DNA of 64,000 nucleotides from Lutjanus erythropterus (lineage: Eukaryota > Chordata > Actinopteri > Lutjaniformes > Lutjanidae): contig CM034606.1 of assembly GCA_020091685.1 (NCBI GenBank), positions 14,865,695-14,929,694 of the forward strand, written 5' to 3'. The position numbers and the translations under genes are program-made. Within the stretch, counting starts at the first letter, position 1; each line of letters starts with the position of its first letter. The notes beneath the pieces are model-generated. The model worked only from the letters and a program-made list of their open reading frames with translations, did no database searches and had not been told where the DNA came from. Shown piece by piece: positions 1-13,600 of this stretch.

Positions 1-859
1 GTAACTCCAGTTCCTCTTTTATTCTTGACAAAGAACTTGCTGTTGCCTCTGGCAGTGAAATGTCACTTCCTGTTGCAAGAGGATTTTCCAACAGCAGCTG
101 TAAGCTTTGATGCTCCAGTGTAGGTTGAATATTACAGGTGTGTTAACAATTAGAGTGAGACAATACAAACATTTCTTTACCTGTACATTTACATGTTACC
201 TGCACATGTACATCGTTGTTGTTTTTTCCTTAGGAACTTCAAAACTTCCACTCAATAATATCTTACATTTTGTTAACAGTAATCTTAGATGTTTGTGCTT
301 CACTGTTCCTAAAAATGTTAGTGCATAGTTATATATAGAGTTGATATTCGAAGGCTGCATTACCTGAAGGGGGAACATTTGTCTTTTGTCTCTTGAAATC
401 CAAGTTTCAGACTTGTCTGTACAAGCATGATTATGTCACATCACAACTAGTTTGGAAGCCAATCGTAGTACAATAAGCAGCTTTCAAGTGTGATGTTGAA
501 ATCTCCAGTGCAAATAGACTGAGAATGGACTTTTCGGTCGAGTAGCAGACATCTTGTAATTGAACTTTGAAAGATCATATCAGCACAAAACAATATTCAA
601 AGGAGAATATTTCTGTATCTCTTGAAGTATATCTGGAGGGGAATCTTTGCATTTATAAAGTGTCTCTGCACCAATTCTACTATCACAACACATTCCTGAT
701 CATTTATTAATCACAAAGGTTTGTCAAAAAAAAAAAGTCAGAAAATTGTGAAAAATGTTCATTGCAATTTCCCAGAGCTCAAAGCAACGTCATTAAATTG
801 TTCATTTTATTGTGTTTATTGTTTGCTCATGCTTTTGACCGATAACAGTTATTGGAAAA

Positions 860-1096
860 AAGAAAGAATAGAAATTGCTTATTTTGTCTAACCAGCACTC
901 CAAATCCAAATGACTCGATTAATGTGAAAGAAAAGCAGCAAATCTTTACATTTAAGAAGCTAGAAGCAGCAAATATTTTGCTTGCTTTTGTTTTGCTTGA
1001 AAAATTACTGAAACAATTAATAGATTATTAAAATACTTGGAAATGAATTTCCTTCGATTGTCTCATCGATTAATCAACTAATAATTGCAGCTCTAG
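860..1096. repeat. MITE-like element, degraded copy
   Basis: The stretch ends in a block of ATTAATC/CGATTAAT-type motifs followed by TTGCAGCTCTA near 1,085-1,096. Inside it has a recognisable body: 'TTGTCTAACCAGCACTCCAA', then a 'TTTAAGAAGCTAGAAGCAGC' segment. This is the layout of a very abundant non-autonomous DNA transposon family in percomorph fish. A second, longer relative lies at 26,985-27,725. The boundaries and family name are from memory and have not been searched. Confidence 0.6.
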
Positions 1097-1867
1097 CAGC
1101 AGTATGCCTTCACTGTAATAAGCCTGCCAGAAAGGCAGCAGAAAAGGAAGAATAATTGTTTATGATAAGATCTGTTTGACTCATCAGTAACACAGCATGT
1201 GTCTAAGGCCAGAGAGGGTCTGTACTGTGGGCTCTGAATGTCATCCAGCGAATGTGCCGCTGCTGAGCTTTGCCTTTGGCTTACATTGCATATTCATATG
1301 ATGTTCATACAGTGAATGGAGCAAAGGTCATAAAAAACTCAAGTAAATAGGCAGAAATAACGAGGCAATGCAGTTCCAAAATGCTCTCATAAGACAACAT
1401 CACGCTCTGCTTCAAATGCACCTTCTTCACATTACACCTACAACATCTCTTCATCACGGTGGTAAGAATGAGTGGTGGAAAAAACAACAAGCTAATTCTG
1501 TCTGAGTGGTGGGTGGCTCTGTACTACAGTGTGGATGGGAATGACAGTCAGTCAGTCAGCACAGTGTAGATAAAGGTAATCTCCATCTTTTTGATGCCGT
1601 GTTTGCTCACACAGGTAGACAGGTTAAAAGAGAGATGTAGTAGATCAAAAGCACTGTCAGCCTCTATCTTCGTGACGCTGCAGCGTGAGAAGTCACTTTC
1701 AACTTCTGTCGATGATGACATCAGCACTACAAACAAAGGCCACTCAAAGTACAGGACAGCCTCATATTTGGCAATATATATATCACATGCTTACTTTGTT
1801 GTCTGCATCAAACACCTATAGCTGTATTCTGAAATACCAATGATATGTGCTTTAAAAAAAAGACCGG

Positions 1868-2720
1868 CTACACTGTAAAAATAAACTGTTTGTTTAAAAT
1901 AAAAAAGTTAGTGTCTTGGGTGCCTTGAAATTTTAAGTGGACCAAATCTGAAAAGACAAGTTGATTTAAAACAACTAAACTTTTCTAGTCAAATAAACTT
2001 GATATTAATGCAGTTGTACTTGAGACAACAAGCACAGCACACAGCAAGTTATCACAAACTGTAAAAAATTATTTTAGTAGCAGCTGAAGTAATGCAATGT
2101 TCTGAATGAGTCCCATTCAGATTTATAGTATAGTGATCGCAGTCTATTTTTGTGGATTATAACAACTTCAAATTACATCCTACATTACATTTACCTGCCA
2201 TTCTTATTTCAGTAAAAGTGCATCAGTTAGGAGATTTTTTTGTGATCCACCTTAATTGGTTAAATTGTGTAGTTTAAGTTTTGCAGACTCACTGGATAAA
2301 ACCTGCTAACGTTAAGTCACGCTAAGGCAAACAGTTAACTTTTACAATTTAACTGAAATAACACGATAAGGTTACTATAAAAAAAAATACTTGTCCTGAA
2401 ACCATAGTGTAGGGTTGTTAAAGAGCTGTATTATACTTTGGTTGAAGCAAATAACTGAGTTGGAAAATTGGAAACTTTTAAGTTGACCTGCCTTGAATTA
2501 ATATAAACAGTTGATTTGAAAGCAATCAAATTATAACTTACTCAAAGCAGCCGTGTTCATCTAACTTTTTAAATTGAAAAACTCTGAAAAAACTCATTTC
2601 ATTTTGTGTTACCAATTTAAGTAATTTTTTAACAATTGTTCAGCGTAAGTGTTTTCTGCAAACTAAAAAAAAAGCATCTCAGGAGAGTTTAATGTCTCAA
2701 ACAATGCATGCTGGGAAGTC
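1868..2720. repeat. CACTGTAAAAA-type interspersed repeat
   Basis: The stretch begins CACTGTAAAAATAAAC at about 1,870. It continues with AT-rich text rich in TTAAGT/AACTTAA words and includes an ATGCATGCTGGGAA motif near 2,704-2,717. This start and the ATGCATG-TGGGAA word near one end are familiar from a common teleost non-autonomous repeat. A related piece begins at about 10,949. The copy is diverged and its end is uncertain. Confidence 0.45.
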
Positions 2721-5700
2721 TGTTAATATGCTGATCACGTTTCTTTAGAAACTTCATTTAATGAGTTGTCTGAACTCTATACAGTCCATTCATTCAACTC
2801 ATCATTTCAGGTCAAAAGACTGAGAGGAACTAATGTTTATAAATTTTATCGTGTTCAGAAAATAAATACTAGAAATTTGAAGTTTAATTAACTTGAATGA
2901 ATATTATTTTTTTTTACAATATGTTTACATAATTTTTAGAGAGTATAGCTGAAAAGATAGAGGACAAATATATTCTTTAACAGAGATTAGGTGCTAATAT
3001 AGTCACAAAATCTAATTTCAATCTTGACACAGTCTTCGTGTAATGGATAATAAAGGAGGCAGAGCAAAGTATTAGTGTCATCAAGCAGAAAAAAACATCT
3101 TAAACCACAATTAGTTGGTTACACTTGTGACTCTGAAATGTTTCTTGTAGATCTGTAAACATGTGGGAAGCCTCTCACCTGATCACAGTCATGAGACCTT
3201 GCACAGCTGCTGGGAAAGAACCAAAGGCACTTTTGTGGGCATGTGGCTGTGACGCTGTACTCTCTGTTGTGAAATGAGACTCATTTCAAAGAAAAGCATT
3301 AACAAATGTTCACAGCATCGACCCATCCGCTTGCTGTTTGCCATTCCAACAGAACAGACGGCCACATGTGAACAGGAACAAAAAGTGGTCATCCGTAACC
3401 ATGTGCCTGTTTTCGGGTGAAAGTGAGATTTCACACTGGCACAGGACTCTTTCTAAAAAGCTGCAAAAAAAAATATGTCCATTTGCCAGGTTATGTGCTT
3501 TACACTTTGGCAGCTCTGAGCGGTTTTTCGAGTGTTTGGGCCTCAGGTCATCTTACCCAACATCTGCAGAGATTTCTCAGAGCACAGACCTCTTGGGCCT
3601 TTCAAAGAGATGTATCAGGCCATTGCAAATATGTTCATGTTTAGAATATGTGTGCGCTATGTTGTTTTAGCTACTATGATTTAAAGCTGCCACGATTAGT
3701 ATGTTATGTTACGTTGTTTTAGTATGTTTACACAGTTTCTTTTAAATTAAATCAGAAATTCAGACAAAAGAAACAATCCTAAGTCCAACCAAAAATGTCA
3801 AAATAGCATAGCTCCAGAGACGGCAATATATCGGTCCAGACATGTCGCTGCACTCATTGGATGGACTGACATGAAAACAGACACTCATGATGCTCAAAGG
3901 ATGAATCCTAAAGACTTTGGTGATCCTGACTTTTCATCTAGCGTCAGTTACAATCACCCTTAAAGTAATAAAAACAGAAGAGGTTTTTTGTTGGGAAAAA
4001 AAACTTATTTATTATAATTTCACAAAATAGTAGGATTTTTAAATAATACTAATGCGATAGAATTCAGTTTTGTAGATAAACAAATCTACATGGGATGGTA
4101 ACAGTCGATTTTCATGCCATAATAGGCCTATAGTGTGAAACCGGTATACCTGCAACCCTAATGCTAATTAGCAATTGTTGGCATGATGACACACTAAACC
4201 AGAAGTTCTCAGACTATTTCTATCTAGTATGCCCTGCTTCAAAAGCTGAAAAAAGTTTATGCCCTAAAACTTTTTATCAAATATTAACAATGATAGTTGC
4301 AGAAACTAATAAAAAAGTATCCATGTTTAATGTTAGTGAAATAACAGTCAGCATGATAACATCAGTGAACTCTTGTTTGTTTATTTTCTCTACTTAAATT
4401 ATGTTCATTTAACGTGGTATTTTACCCCGGTCATCCACGCCCCACCTGCAGTGGCCCCATGCCCCACCAGAGGGGCCTGTCTGTTAGATTTCAGAGCCAC
4501 TGCACTAAACTGACATGTCAGCCAGGAAACTGACATCTGACAACTGTCACTGCGTATCAGGCGGGAGGTGCTACAAATCAAAACTGAGCTGGCCTCAACT
4601 TTTCGCAGCCCTCCGATGACTTTGTGATGCACTAACAAATCATATGTTTTTGTTTCACCATTTCCACTTCCCGGCTCTCCAAAATTACTGTGCTGTGTAA
4701 ACAATGGACCTGCTATTAACCCGTTTTCAGTTTTACTTAACCCTACCCTTTATATTTATAGCAACATCAACAAAAAAATGCAGTTTGACAATCTTTGCTC
4801 GCTGACACTACACACAAGCACTCTCTGATGTCAGCGAACGTGCAGCATGTCACTGGCTGCTCGGCTGCAATGTAGCTTTTCGTTATGTCGCTGTGTCATT
4901 GGCAGTGTGAACGTACAGTAAGGAACAGTTCATTAGCATTGTTGGAGCATGTTAAAATTTATGTCAAACTACAGCTGTGCTGAACTATGGCCTCACAAAG
5001 GTCCATATGGTGGCTTTAAAAGAATTAGGAAACATATATCTATAAGGATCAATGAAGCATTCATTTAAATCATCTTCAGCTTAACCAAGAAAAAAAAAAC
5101 ACTGAACTACAGAAACAGTAGTTTTTGTTCATGTATGCTAATTGGGCTGTATGTAAGGTACAAAACATGTTAAAAAAAAAAAAAAAATGATGATGTGATT
5201 GAGCTCTGCTTTTAGTGATGGGTCATGGTCTGTAGTACAATGGAGAGGCTGTAGCTTGTAGAGCTGTTGTGTCTCATTTGAACGAGCACAGACACTCCTA
5301 TAAATAATTCAATGTGGGAGCAGTGCCTGGGAGTATCCACTGGGGCGGACTATTTGATATTTTATTCTGTGTCAAAAGGCTAAGTCTGGTTTTATACGAT
5401 ACCTTTTTTTCTCCTGTAAGCCGGTGGGATGATCAAGTGTGTATCTGTGAGGCCAAGGTTCAGTTCTTTGAAGGAGGTAAAGCCTTTCATATTAAGTGAT
5501 CTCGTACTCTGATTTACAAATGATTAAATCACAGGCTCTGCTTTCACTGTATGGGTTTATTCCTAGAGGTAATACATGTTTTTGTTGCAGCAAAGTTCCT
5601 GTATTCACACACTACGGTAATGTGAGCAGCACTGTCAAGCCCCTCCCTGTGGAATATTTCATCTAAATCATAAACAGCTTTAAAAAACTACTAAATAATC

Positions 5701-6383
5701 AACTGTATACAACTTAATAATACATCATTACACTTGTTTCACAGGGCACTCTACTGATAATGGGCTATCCATACATTATTCATACCTAAATTAACCAGCC
5801 ATATTAGACTCATACCTCATGCATTAAGCTCGTATCATAAGCCTCTCTTTATTTGTTGATATGACATCTTACAGACTTAAACTTTCCATATCCAAGCTTT
5901 CAAAAACATTTGTTGTCATGGATCTTCATTACATTACGACAGAAAAGAGACAGAGCGAGTAACGACCTGGAGCAATGAATTATGAATGAAGAGGGAAATA
6001 CATAATTTAGCTGGATTTGTTGCATATTTTATGGTAATCATATCCTTTCATTTACGAATCACAATTGCCTCACTGCAAAGGCAGACATTAAATGCAACAG
6101 AAAATTACAATGCAGCGGGCATTCAGATAAACTTTTTAAATGTTTGAGCGTTTACGAAATTGTGTAAGGTGGTGGTGGTTAAAAAGACTGCGTGGTTAGA
6201 GGAGCAAGCTCCTCACCTGAAGGTCACCAGCAAAACCAGGGAGACTAGACAACGCCATACAAAACAGATATTTTTATCTTCATTCTTTAGCGACTGTGTC
6301 TTCAAATTCTCAGTCCTTGATGATCACAGAGGGACTCAAGAAAAATCATTGCAAAAGGGATGGATTGGATGTTCCTACGGGAG

Positions 6384-6735
6384 ATAAAATGTGATTAAGT
6401 ACCCTAGGTGACCCTTCAGTGGACAAAACAAGATAAAGTGCCCTCTAGAGTGTCTTCTCAGGGTACAAAATGTGATAAAGTGCCCTCCAGGGGATCCTTC
6501 CAGTGGACAAAACAAGATAAAGTGTCCTCTGCAGTGCCCTTCCTGTGGACAGAACGTGATAAAGTGCCCTCTAGGGTGACCTTTCAATGAACAAAACAAG
6601 ATAAATTGCCCTCTTGAGTGATCTTCCAGTGAACAAAATGTAATAAAATGCCCTCTAGAGTGTCCTTCTAGTGGATAAAGCATGATAACGTGTCCTCTAG
6701 ACTGTCCCTCCAGTGGACAAAACATGATAAAGTCC
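6384..6735. repeat. 42-bp minisatellite, about eight units
   Basis: A tandem array in which each unit starts CCCTCTAGAGTG (or a close variant), passes through CCAGTGGACAAAAC and ends GATAAAGTG. The period is about 42 bp, with one unit 3 bp shorter, and there is a partial unit at 6,384-6,401. Units tend to alternate between an AACAAG and an AATGTG version just before GATAAAGTG, which suggests an older 84-bp higher-order step. Because 42 is a multiple of three, both strands stay open for 60 to 116 codons. On the minus strand this gives a 14-residue peptide repeat of the GHSRGHFI.FCPLE type. I read this as a consequence of the repeat length and not as a gene. Confidence 0.9.
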
Positions 6736-7377
6736 TGAATTCTTGAAAATCAGTTGGCCTCTACATGCCTCTAAATGGTTTAATGGTTTGGTGTGTGATT
6801 TTAGTACAGATATGTAGTATCTGTTGTGCTTTAAGTCATGATAAAACAATTTTAATTGCACCACAACTTTTGGCGCGATGGTGCTGCTCTGCATGCAACT
6901 TTTTTTTCTTTTTTTTTGCCCCGACCCTCACACAGCCGGAGTAAATACCAGTGTGTGTAAGTCACTCTGGGTTATGTTAATGTGTTAAATAAGTTACATA
7001 CATCAATTATTTGATTTTAATATCCTATCCTTTATTAAAACCCAGCAACCTTCTCGCAGTCACAGAGCTTCTGCTTATTAATATATGTATTTAAATAATG
7101 TTTGTTAACATCTCTGAACTTGCAGCTCCCATCCTGTGTGTCTGTACTGATAAATTACTTTCTCCACTTCTTTGGTTTACTGTAAAAATAACATGAGGGT
7201 TATATGAGGGTTGCTCTAAGTGAGATGCTGCCATCTCCTGTTGGTGAAGAGATGATGCATGACTACTGCAGTTCTACAGTAACACAATGCTCTGCTGCGA
7301 GGAATCAGTCATTTTTGAACTTTGTAGTCCATAATTTTCCCCTCAGTTTACAGTTGATTTCTCTGTTGTTTTCACAG

Positions 7378-7395
7378 AAACTGTCTGACAGTGAC
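7378..7395 (+). other. BLNK: BLNK 5' untranslated part of first coding exon
   Basis: A pyrimidine-rich tract ending TTTTCACAG at 7,377 makes a good splice acceptor 18 nt before the ATG at 7,396. It implies at least one non-coding exon further upstream. The ATG at 7,396 was chosen because it joins in frame to exon 2. An in-frame upstream start at 7,204 would require reading through the acceptor and has no family support. Confidence 0.6.
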
Positions 7396-7573
7396 ATGAG
7401 CAAGTTTAGTCTCATCCACCAGCCGTAAGTTTACATGTTTGTCATCCCATACCTCAGTCTTATCTTCCTGTCTCCTCACCTCACCGCCCTCGTCCCATTC
7501 TTTGCTTCTCTTATCACCTTTTTAATCGGTATGGAGAGTAAACTTTTACAGGAACACTGTTATTCACAAAATA

Positions 7574-7607
<34 letters not shown>

Positions 7608-10600
7608 CGCACACGCGTGACTGCACCTGCACATTTGTCTGCATGTGTTTGTTCTTGTTTGTGACGTGTGTTCCTGTTTATGTATCCCCCATGCGTATAC
7701 TTGTGAATTAAAAAGAAACCAGTCAGTCAGACTAAAACTTCACTTACAATTTGTGTGCATCAGTTTTAATTTCTAATTTTTATTTCATGTGTGTAAATGA
7801 TTATATATCATGATATATAATCATTAAATAATACATTAATACAATTACATAACATATACATATATGCATTTCTTTGTTTGAAAATGCATCATTACTGCAT
7901 TACTGCTATTTTTTAAAATATTAAATCTTTACGAACTTTAATGGTAAATGGCATGTTTACATTTAGATTTTTTTAGTTAGCATTGCCTAAATCATTTCAC
8001 ATTCAGTTTAATCTTAACTGGATTGTGCCTTCACACATATTTTTTTGAGTTTGTTTGTTTACCTATAATCCAAAAAAAAAAAAAAATACATTTAAACTTT
8101 AAACCTTATAATAGTGCTACCATGTATCCTGGTATCACCAGACCAATTCACAAAACTCCTCTGGATGCAACTGGATGGACCTACAACCATTCAGAACCAC
8201 AAAGTATGTGACGTGATGGAGCATAGCGCTGGATGACAGGAAAATGCAAACAGACTACAGCTAAGAAAAAGTATGACTGTGTAGCATCAGTAGGTCTGTG
8301 AATACACACGTCTTGTGCTTGTTTTTGTCACTGATAGCCTCAGATTGTTACTCTAAGTATCCAACAACATTGTGGAAGAGGATCCCTACTAGGGTTGCAA
8401 AATGTAAGCACTTTCCTTAATTCATCATTGGTAACCATAACCAATATTTAAAAAAAAGATTATACCAAATGCTTTTTCAATCAAAGCTTTTATTTTATTT
8501 TTACATGAACAACACATCCTCATACCTAAACAAGAGAGTGTACCAGTGTACTACTTCATCACATAACTCACATGACACACATTATTTACCTTATAAAACG
8601 GTCACAGTTTGGTCAATTTTTAGGCACAAAAACTACTTGGTTAGGTTTAGGAAAAGATTGTGCTTTGGGTTAAAATAACTACATTATGTATGTCACGTGA
8701 CAGAGATGATGTGACAGACCGTAATGACATATTTTACGTTACTTTCGTTTTACACAGGACTCAAAACCCAGCGGAAGCCCACAATTAAGCGGTGATCGAT
8801 TACTTGTTATGCCTGATCTCTACAGAGACAGACCTTTAGCTCCTTTTTGTTTAACCAGAAACAGCTGTTACATTGTTCTATTAAAAGCCACCAGACTGAC
8901 AAAAGCATTTTACCTTGGAGATCATCATAAAACACACTTCACCCAAACTCGACAGAAACACAATAAAACTCACCAAAACCATCTTGTTTTGTCATTCCAC
9001 TGTTCCAACAATCGTCAACGCTGGTTTGGTTCAAAACTTACTTTACAAAGTTGTGAGATGTGAAAATATTGTGGCTCTACTTGTGGTTATTTCCCCGCTG
9101 CTTCTCTGATGCCCAACCAAATCCGCCTCATATTAGATGACAGGCCCGACACGTTCCAGGAAGGGTGTAAATCAAAGGGAGCAAATAAAACATGAGCTTG
9201 AAGATTCCTTTGGTTCCCTGTGACCTTGCAAGTGAAATATAAAATATGAATATAGTTATACCCAGCACAGATACAGATACAGTTAAAGTGAATAATTCCA
9301 ATGTGGTTTGTCAGTCCTGGACTTCCACACTTGGTTCTTTGAGTTCCTGTTTTTATGTGGTTAATCATGTACTTGATGAACCAGGAAGTTACATGTTATG
9401 AAGGTGATTCACTGGCACTCATAGAAAGTTAAACACAAAATTGCATATTTTTTAAAACTTGAAATGTTAACATACAGTGGGTCATTTGCTATATGACACA
9501 TTTTTTGCTAACTCACATAATAAACCAAACTTTTGCCTTTTTGCATTTCCCCTTTCTTTGACAGGACTATATACCACAGCGCCATAAAGAGAATGAACTG
9601 GAAAAGACTTAGTGAAGTGACAGGAGTTTAAATTTTTTCCATAAGCATATAAGTGGCTTCACATTCATTTCCCACTGAGCAGCTCCCGACCAAACGCTGA
9701 CTAAAGGCTTTTTTTTTTTTCTCATCGTGAATCATACACAGTTCCTTAAAACGTCCACCACTGTCTCTTAAATTCTGTTAATTCTTGAAAGATGTGGATG
9801 TTTCTCACCATAGACAGCCTCTTGGTTTCACCACTTCAAATGTGGTTCACTGTGGTCAAGGTAGAGCAGGCGTCAGTTCTGCAAAAAAAAAAAAAAAATC
9901 CCCCTGGTGAACACACACAGACACACACACACACTGTAGTGGGTCATGCTGCCAGTGTCACAAGAAAGGCTGCACTGTCATTTTCAATTGCCATGCCGTA
10001 TGCAGAAAGCACTTAGGATTACAACACAGCACTTTCCATGACACACCATCTATGACCTTAACACCCTGACTCATTTTAAAGCAAAAAGCAGTGTTGAATT
10101 AACATGCGCCCACCTTACAGTTACACTCACCAAGATGTCTTATTTAAAATACTGTAATTTATTTGTGAAAAGGGCGTCCAGCAATGACATTAGTAATGAT
10201 AATATCTCTTGAGGAGGATTTTAAAATAGTGGCAAAGTTCTTTGCAGATGATGTAATGTAAATAAATCAAAGGAGATGTTTGCACATGAAATAGTGGCAA
10301 GAACTGTTCCAGCACATGCCCTCACTTAGTTGAAGGTGTCCTCCAGTGATCTCACTCAGGTGATGTGTTATCAGCTGGAGTTAAAATGGAGGTGTTTTGG
10401 TGGGTGTGAAATTGAGGCAAGTCAACAGACATGTGATGTAAGTGGTTTGTTGTGTATGTGTGTGACAGGGAGCGGAAAAAGAGAAGTGATTTTTCTTAGA
10501 GGCTGGCTGTAATGAAGTCCCTCCCCTCAGTGTCAAAGACATGCCAAACACAGCGTTCATTTACATTTCTGCAATCAATCTGGCAGCACACACTGAATGT

Positions 10601-13600
10601 ATGAGGCCCAAAAATGTAAACTCGTGGATTTTAAACATGAATATGGACACTTTAGGTAAACTTGCCGCTCCTGCTACAGCAAAAATCCGGTAAGAGCCTC
10701 GGTTTGATTTGATATTTTGCTTCCTTTTCTTTGCTCCCTCTTCTGCTTCCATGTGATTGTTGTGCAAATGACAAATAAAGAACTTGAACTCGAAGTGAAC
10801 GCTGATACAATATCACTTTATGCTAATATCTGAGAACACAATGGCACGAGAAAGTCATTGTACAAGGTTGATTTATTTATCATTCTACAGCATAGGACTG
10901 TACAAAAAAACATGCAAGTTGTAACCTCTTTATGTTATTCGCAAAACACTGTAAAAATCACATTTATTGGAATCTTTTCGCATTAATTTAACATAAATAT
11001 ACAAGTTTTATTGGTTCAAGTTAATTAAACTTAAGATTTATCGTGATTATTTTCAGGACACTTAAGAACTTACAAACACAAGTTTTCTAACTCGAAGACT
11101 TTTATACAGAATTCAGAATTGCTGTGAATCTGTAATACACTTACAGATAAGTCATGGTTGCTTGTTTTCATAATAATAAAAACATTGTGAACCTTGATGA
11201 AGGTTAGTATTGAATTCCATCCCGACACCCTAACACTTACAGTTAATAATACAATTTAATAAGTATAACCCTTTTGTCTAAAAGAACTGACTTTTCAAAC
11301 TGAGAAAATGCAAAAAGAAATCACATTAAACAATTGTTAGTTCAACTTAACATCTAAAGCTCATTGATTTTTTTCTTGAGTGTGTTTGACTGTTTTACAA
11401 AATGTTTTTTTTTTTTTTGTTGTTGTTTTTTGAGGCAAAAAAATAAGACAAATCTTGTCCAAAAAAAAAGTTATGTTGTGACCGACTGATGTGAATCCTG
11501 CAATTGTCTTTCCAAAGTACCTGAAAGCTGATAAGTAATAGTTAACTACTTGTCTAAGACTTTTGTTCAGCTCATAAGACAGCAAATTTCATTTTGTGAA
11601 TGACAAAGTCAAATTCTGTGTTTTCCAGGCAGCTTCAGAAGATTGTTCAAGACATCAAGAAAAACGATGGCAGCTTACTGAATAAAATTAGAAGGTCAGT
11701 CGAGATCTTTACTGCACTTTTTGAATCGCCATTACAGATGTGATAACGGTGGAAATATATCGGTCTGAATGTTTTGTCACGTAGGAAACAGACCTGTGAG
11801 AAGTCTGGAGACTTAAAAACTTTCTGTGTGGTGTGTATATGCATGAGTGGAGGAGGTCAATTCCTCTTTCACAACCGTTGGAATAAGAGAGATGCCCACA
11901 AACCAAAAATAACTTAAACAGATGGCTGCTCTCTCACTTTCCTTTCCTGAAATGAGACACATAAGGATAGATATGACAATGACACATTATTCTCATGCTG
12001 TCTGGTAAATATGCACAACAGTCTGCTAACTGCTCTTATGTAAATATAGACCTTTCACTCACAGATTTACAGCCCAGGTGTCTGTGTCTCAAATGGTCCT
12101 TGCGCAAACACAAAGTATCATTAGTCAAACAATTCCACAAGTAATTTAAATCTCAATTCATTAATACTAAAGAGATGTGTTCATATTGTCAAACCACTGT
12201 CAAGTACCTGCTGCTGATGTCAGTATTTCTCTATATGACAGACTGAAGAGCAAACCAGTTCCAAAAGTACCTGCAAGAGATTACAGAGGTAAGAACGGAG
12301 TCATTATCACTGGTTCCACATGAAACGTCTCTGTCGATCACACTGTTCCAGCAGGTGGTTATTGAATTATTTCACTTTACAGACTGCACGCAGGTGAAAA
12401 AAGTCACATGGCAGCTTTTCAGCTATTTACAACCAGGCTTCAAGTTTAGCTGTGAGGAGCGACAAAGTATCTATCTATCTAATACCAGATTTTCCCCTTA
12501 GGAGAGCTGGGTTTGAGTCCCAACCAGGGAGACTGAGGATTTTAATTTTTAGATTTGGTTGACTTATTATTTGTTTGTCATTTTCAGTTTTCAGTCATAG
12601 CATGGTTAGGTTTAGGAAACAAAACTATTTGGTCAGGTTGAGGAAAACAAATCTACTTTGTCATGTTTAGGAAAAGACCATGTAGTAGCTTATATCCATG
12701 GCTATCAATGCAGCTATTTACGCCCATATGGCAGAGACAAATAGCATTGTTGGCTACAGACACCTGGGTGCTTGTCTCTGCCATGCTTGACTATACACAC
12801 CCAAGTGTAAAGAAACACATTGGCTATTCCACCTCAGGTGCAAATAGCTTTATTGGCAACTGACATGTGGGTGCTAATAGCATCTGCCTTAAAATTATTA
12901 TACTGAAAACACAGTTGTCTTATAACAATTGAAAGAATTATGGTCTCACGATGTACTGACATTTTTAAAAAATGAGATATTGATATTGCGTTAATAAATC
13001 ACACATGATAACGCAGTGGAAATAATCCAGCAAGTCTTAAAAATGCTTTATGCTCATAAATCATTTACTTTTCTTTCCTTTCTCACTTTGCAACCCTCCC
13101 CAACACTCCCCCACTCACATACCTTTTCAGTCTAAGTGTAACTGCACTTTTTGCACGCTTTTATATAGTCATGGTTACAGACTCCCTACACTCATATTTT
13201 GAGTCAAAATCATTTGCCAAAAAACAGAGAAAACACACAATAAGCAAAGTTAAATATGACTAATATCCTGAATTCTTATGGCCAAAATAATTGCATAATG
13301 ATATTGTGACAGCTCTATAAGCCATACTATCTGTGAAGGCATCCATGATCCAATGTTCCAATGTGATCCTTTCAGTTTTCAGTCTGTGTGTCGGGGTTGG
13401 CCAAATCAGTTTTTAGCAGAGAATCTGTACAGTTTGTGTTACAATCCCACCACCAAAAATCAGCAAGAAAACACTGCAGAATACAGAAAGAAAATTTGGT
13501 ACCAAAAGGAGAGCAACTTTGACCGATACTCAACTGATTTGTTTCAGTCTGACTGATGAGAGTGGAGTGCAGAGTGAGAAGTCCCCCATAATTTACACTG

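Larger units (their letters stand above)
1..6383. other. Non-coding region upstream of BLNK
   Basis: I see no supportable exon here. Open frames are short, lack splice-site support and resemble no family I know. The sequence is AT-rich and holds transposon remnants (listed separately at about 860-1,095 and 1,868-2,720), homopolymer A runs (for example near 5,171-5,186), and otherwise unassigned unique sequence. The BLNK 5' untranslated exon and promoter may lie here, because the first coding exon has a splice acceptor in front of it, but I cannot place them. Confidence 0.6.

Noticed and set aside
6375-6725. 116-residue minus-strand open frame of 14-residue repeats, resembling a repeat protein
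   Set aside because: It follows from a 42-bp tandem DNA repeat. The plus strand is also open, there is no promoter or splice context, and units have drifted like neutral minisatellite DNA.
6384-6735. CRISPR-like array
   Set aside because: Units are contiguous, with no unique spacers and substantial divergence, in a vertebrate genome.
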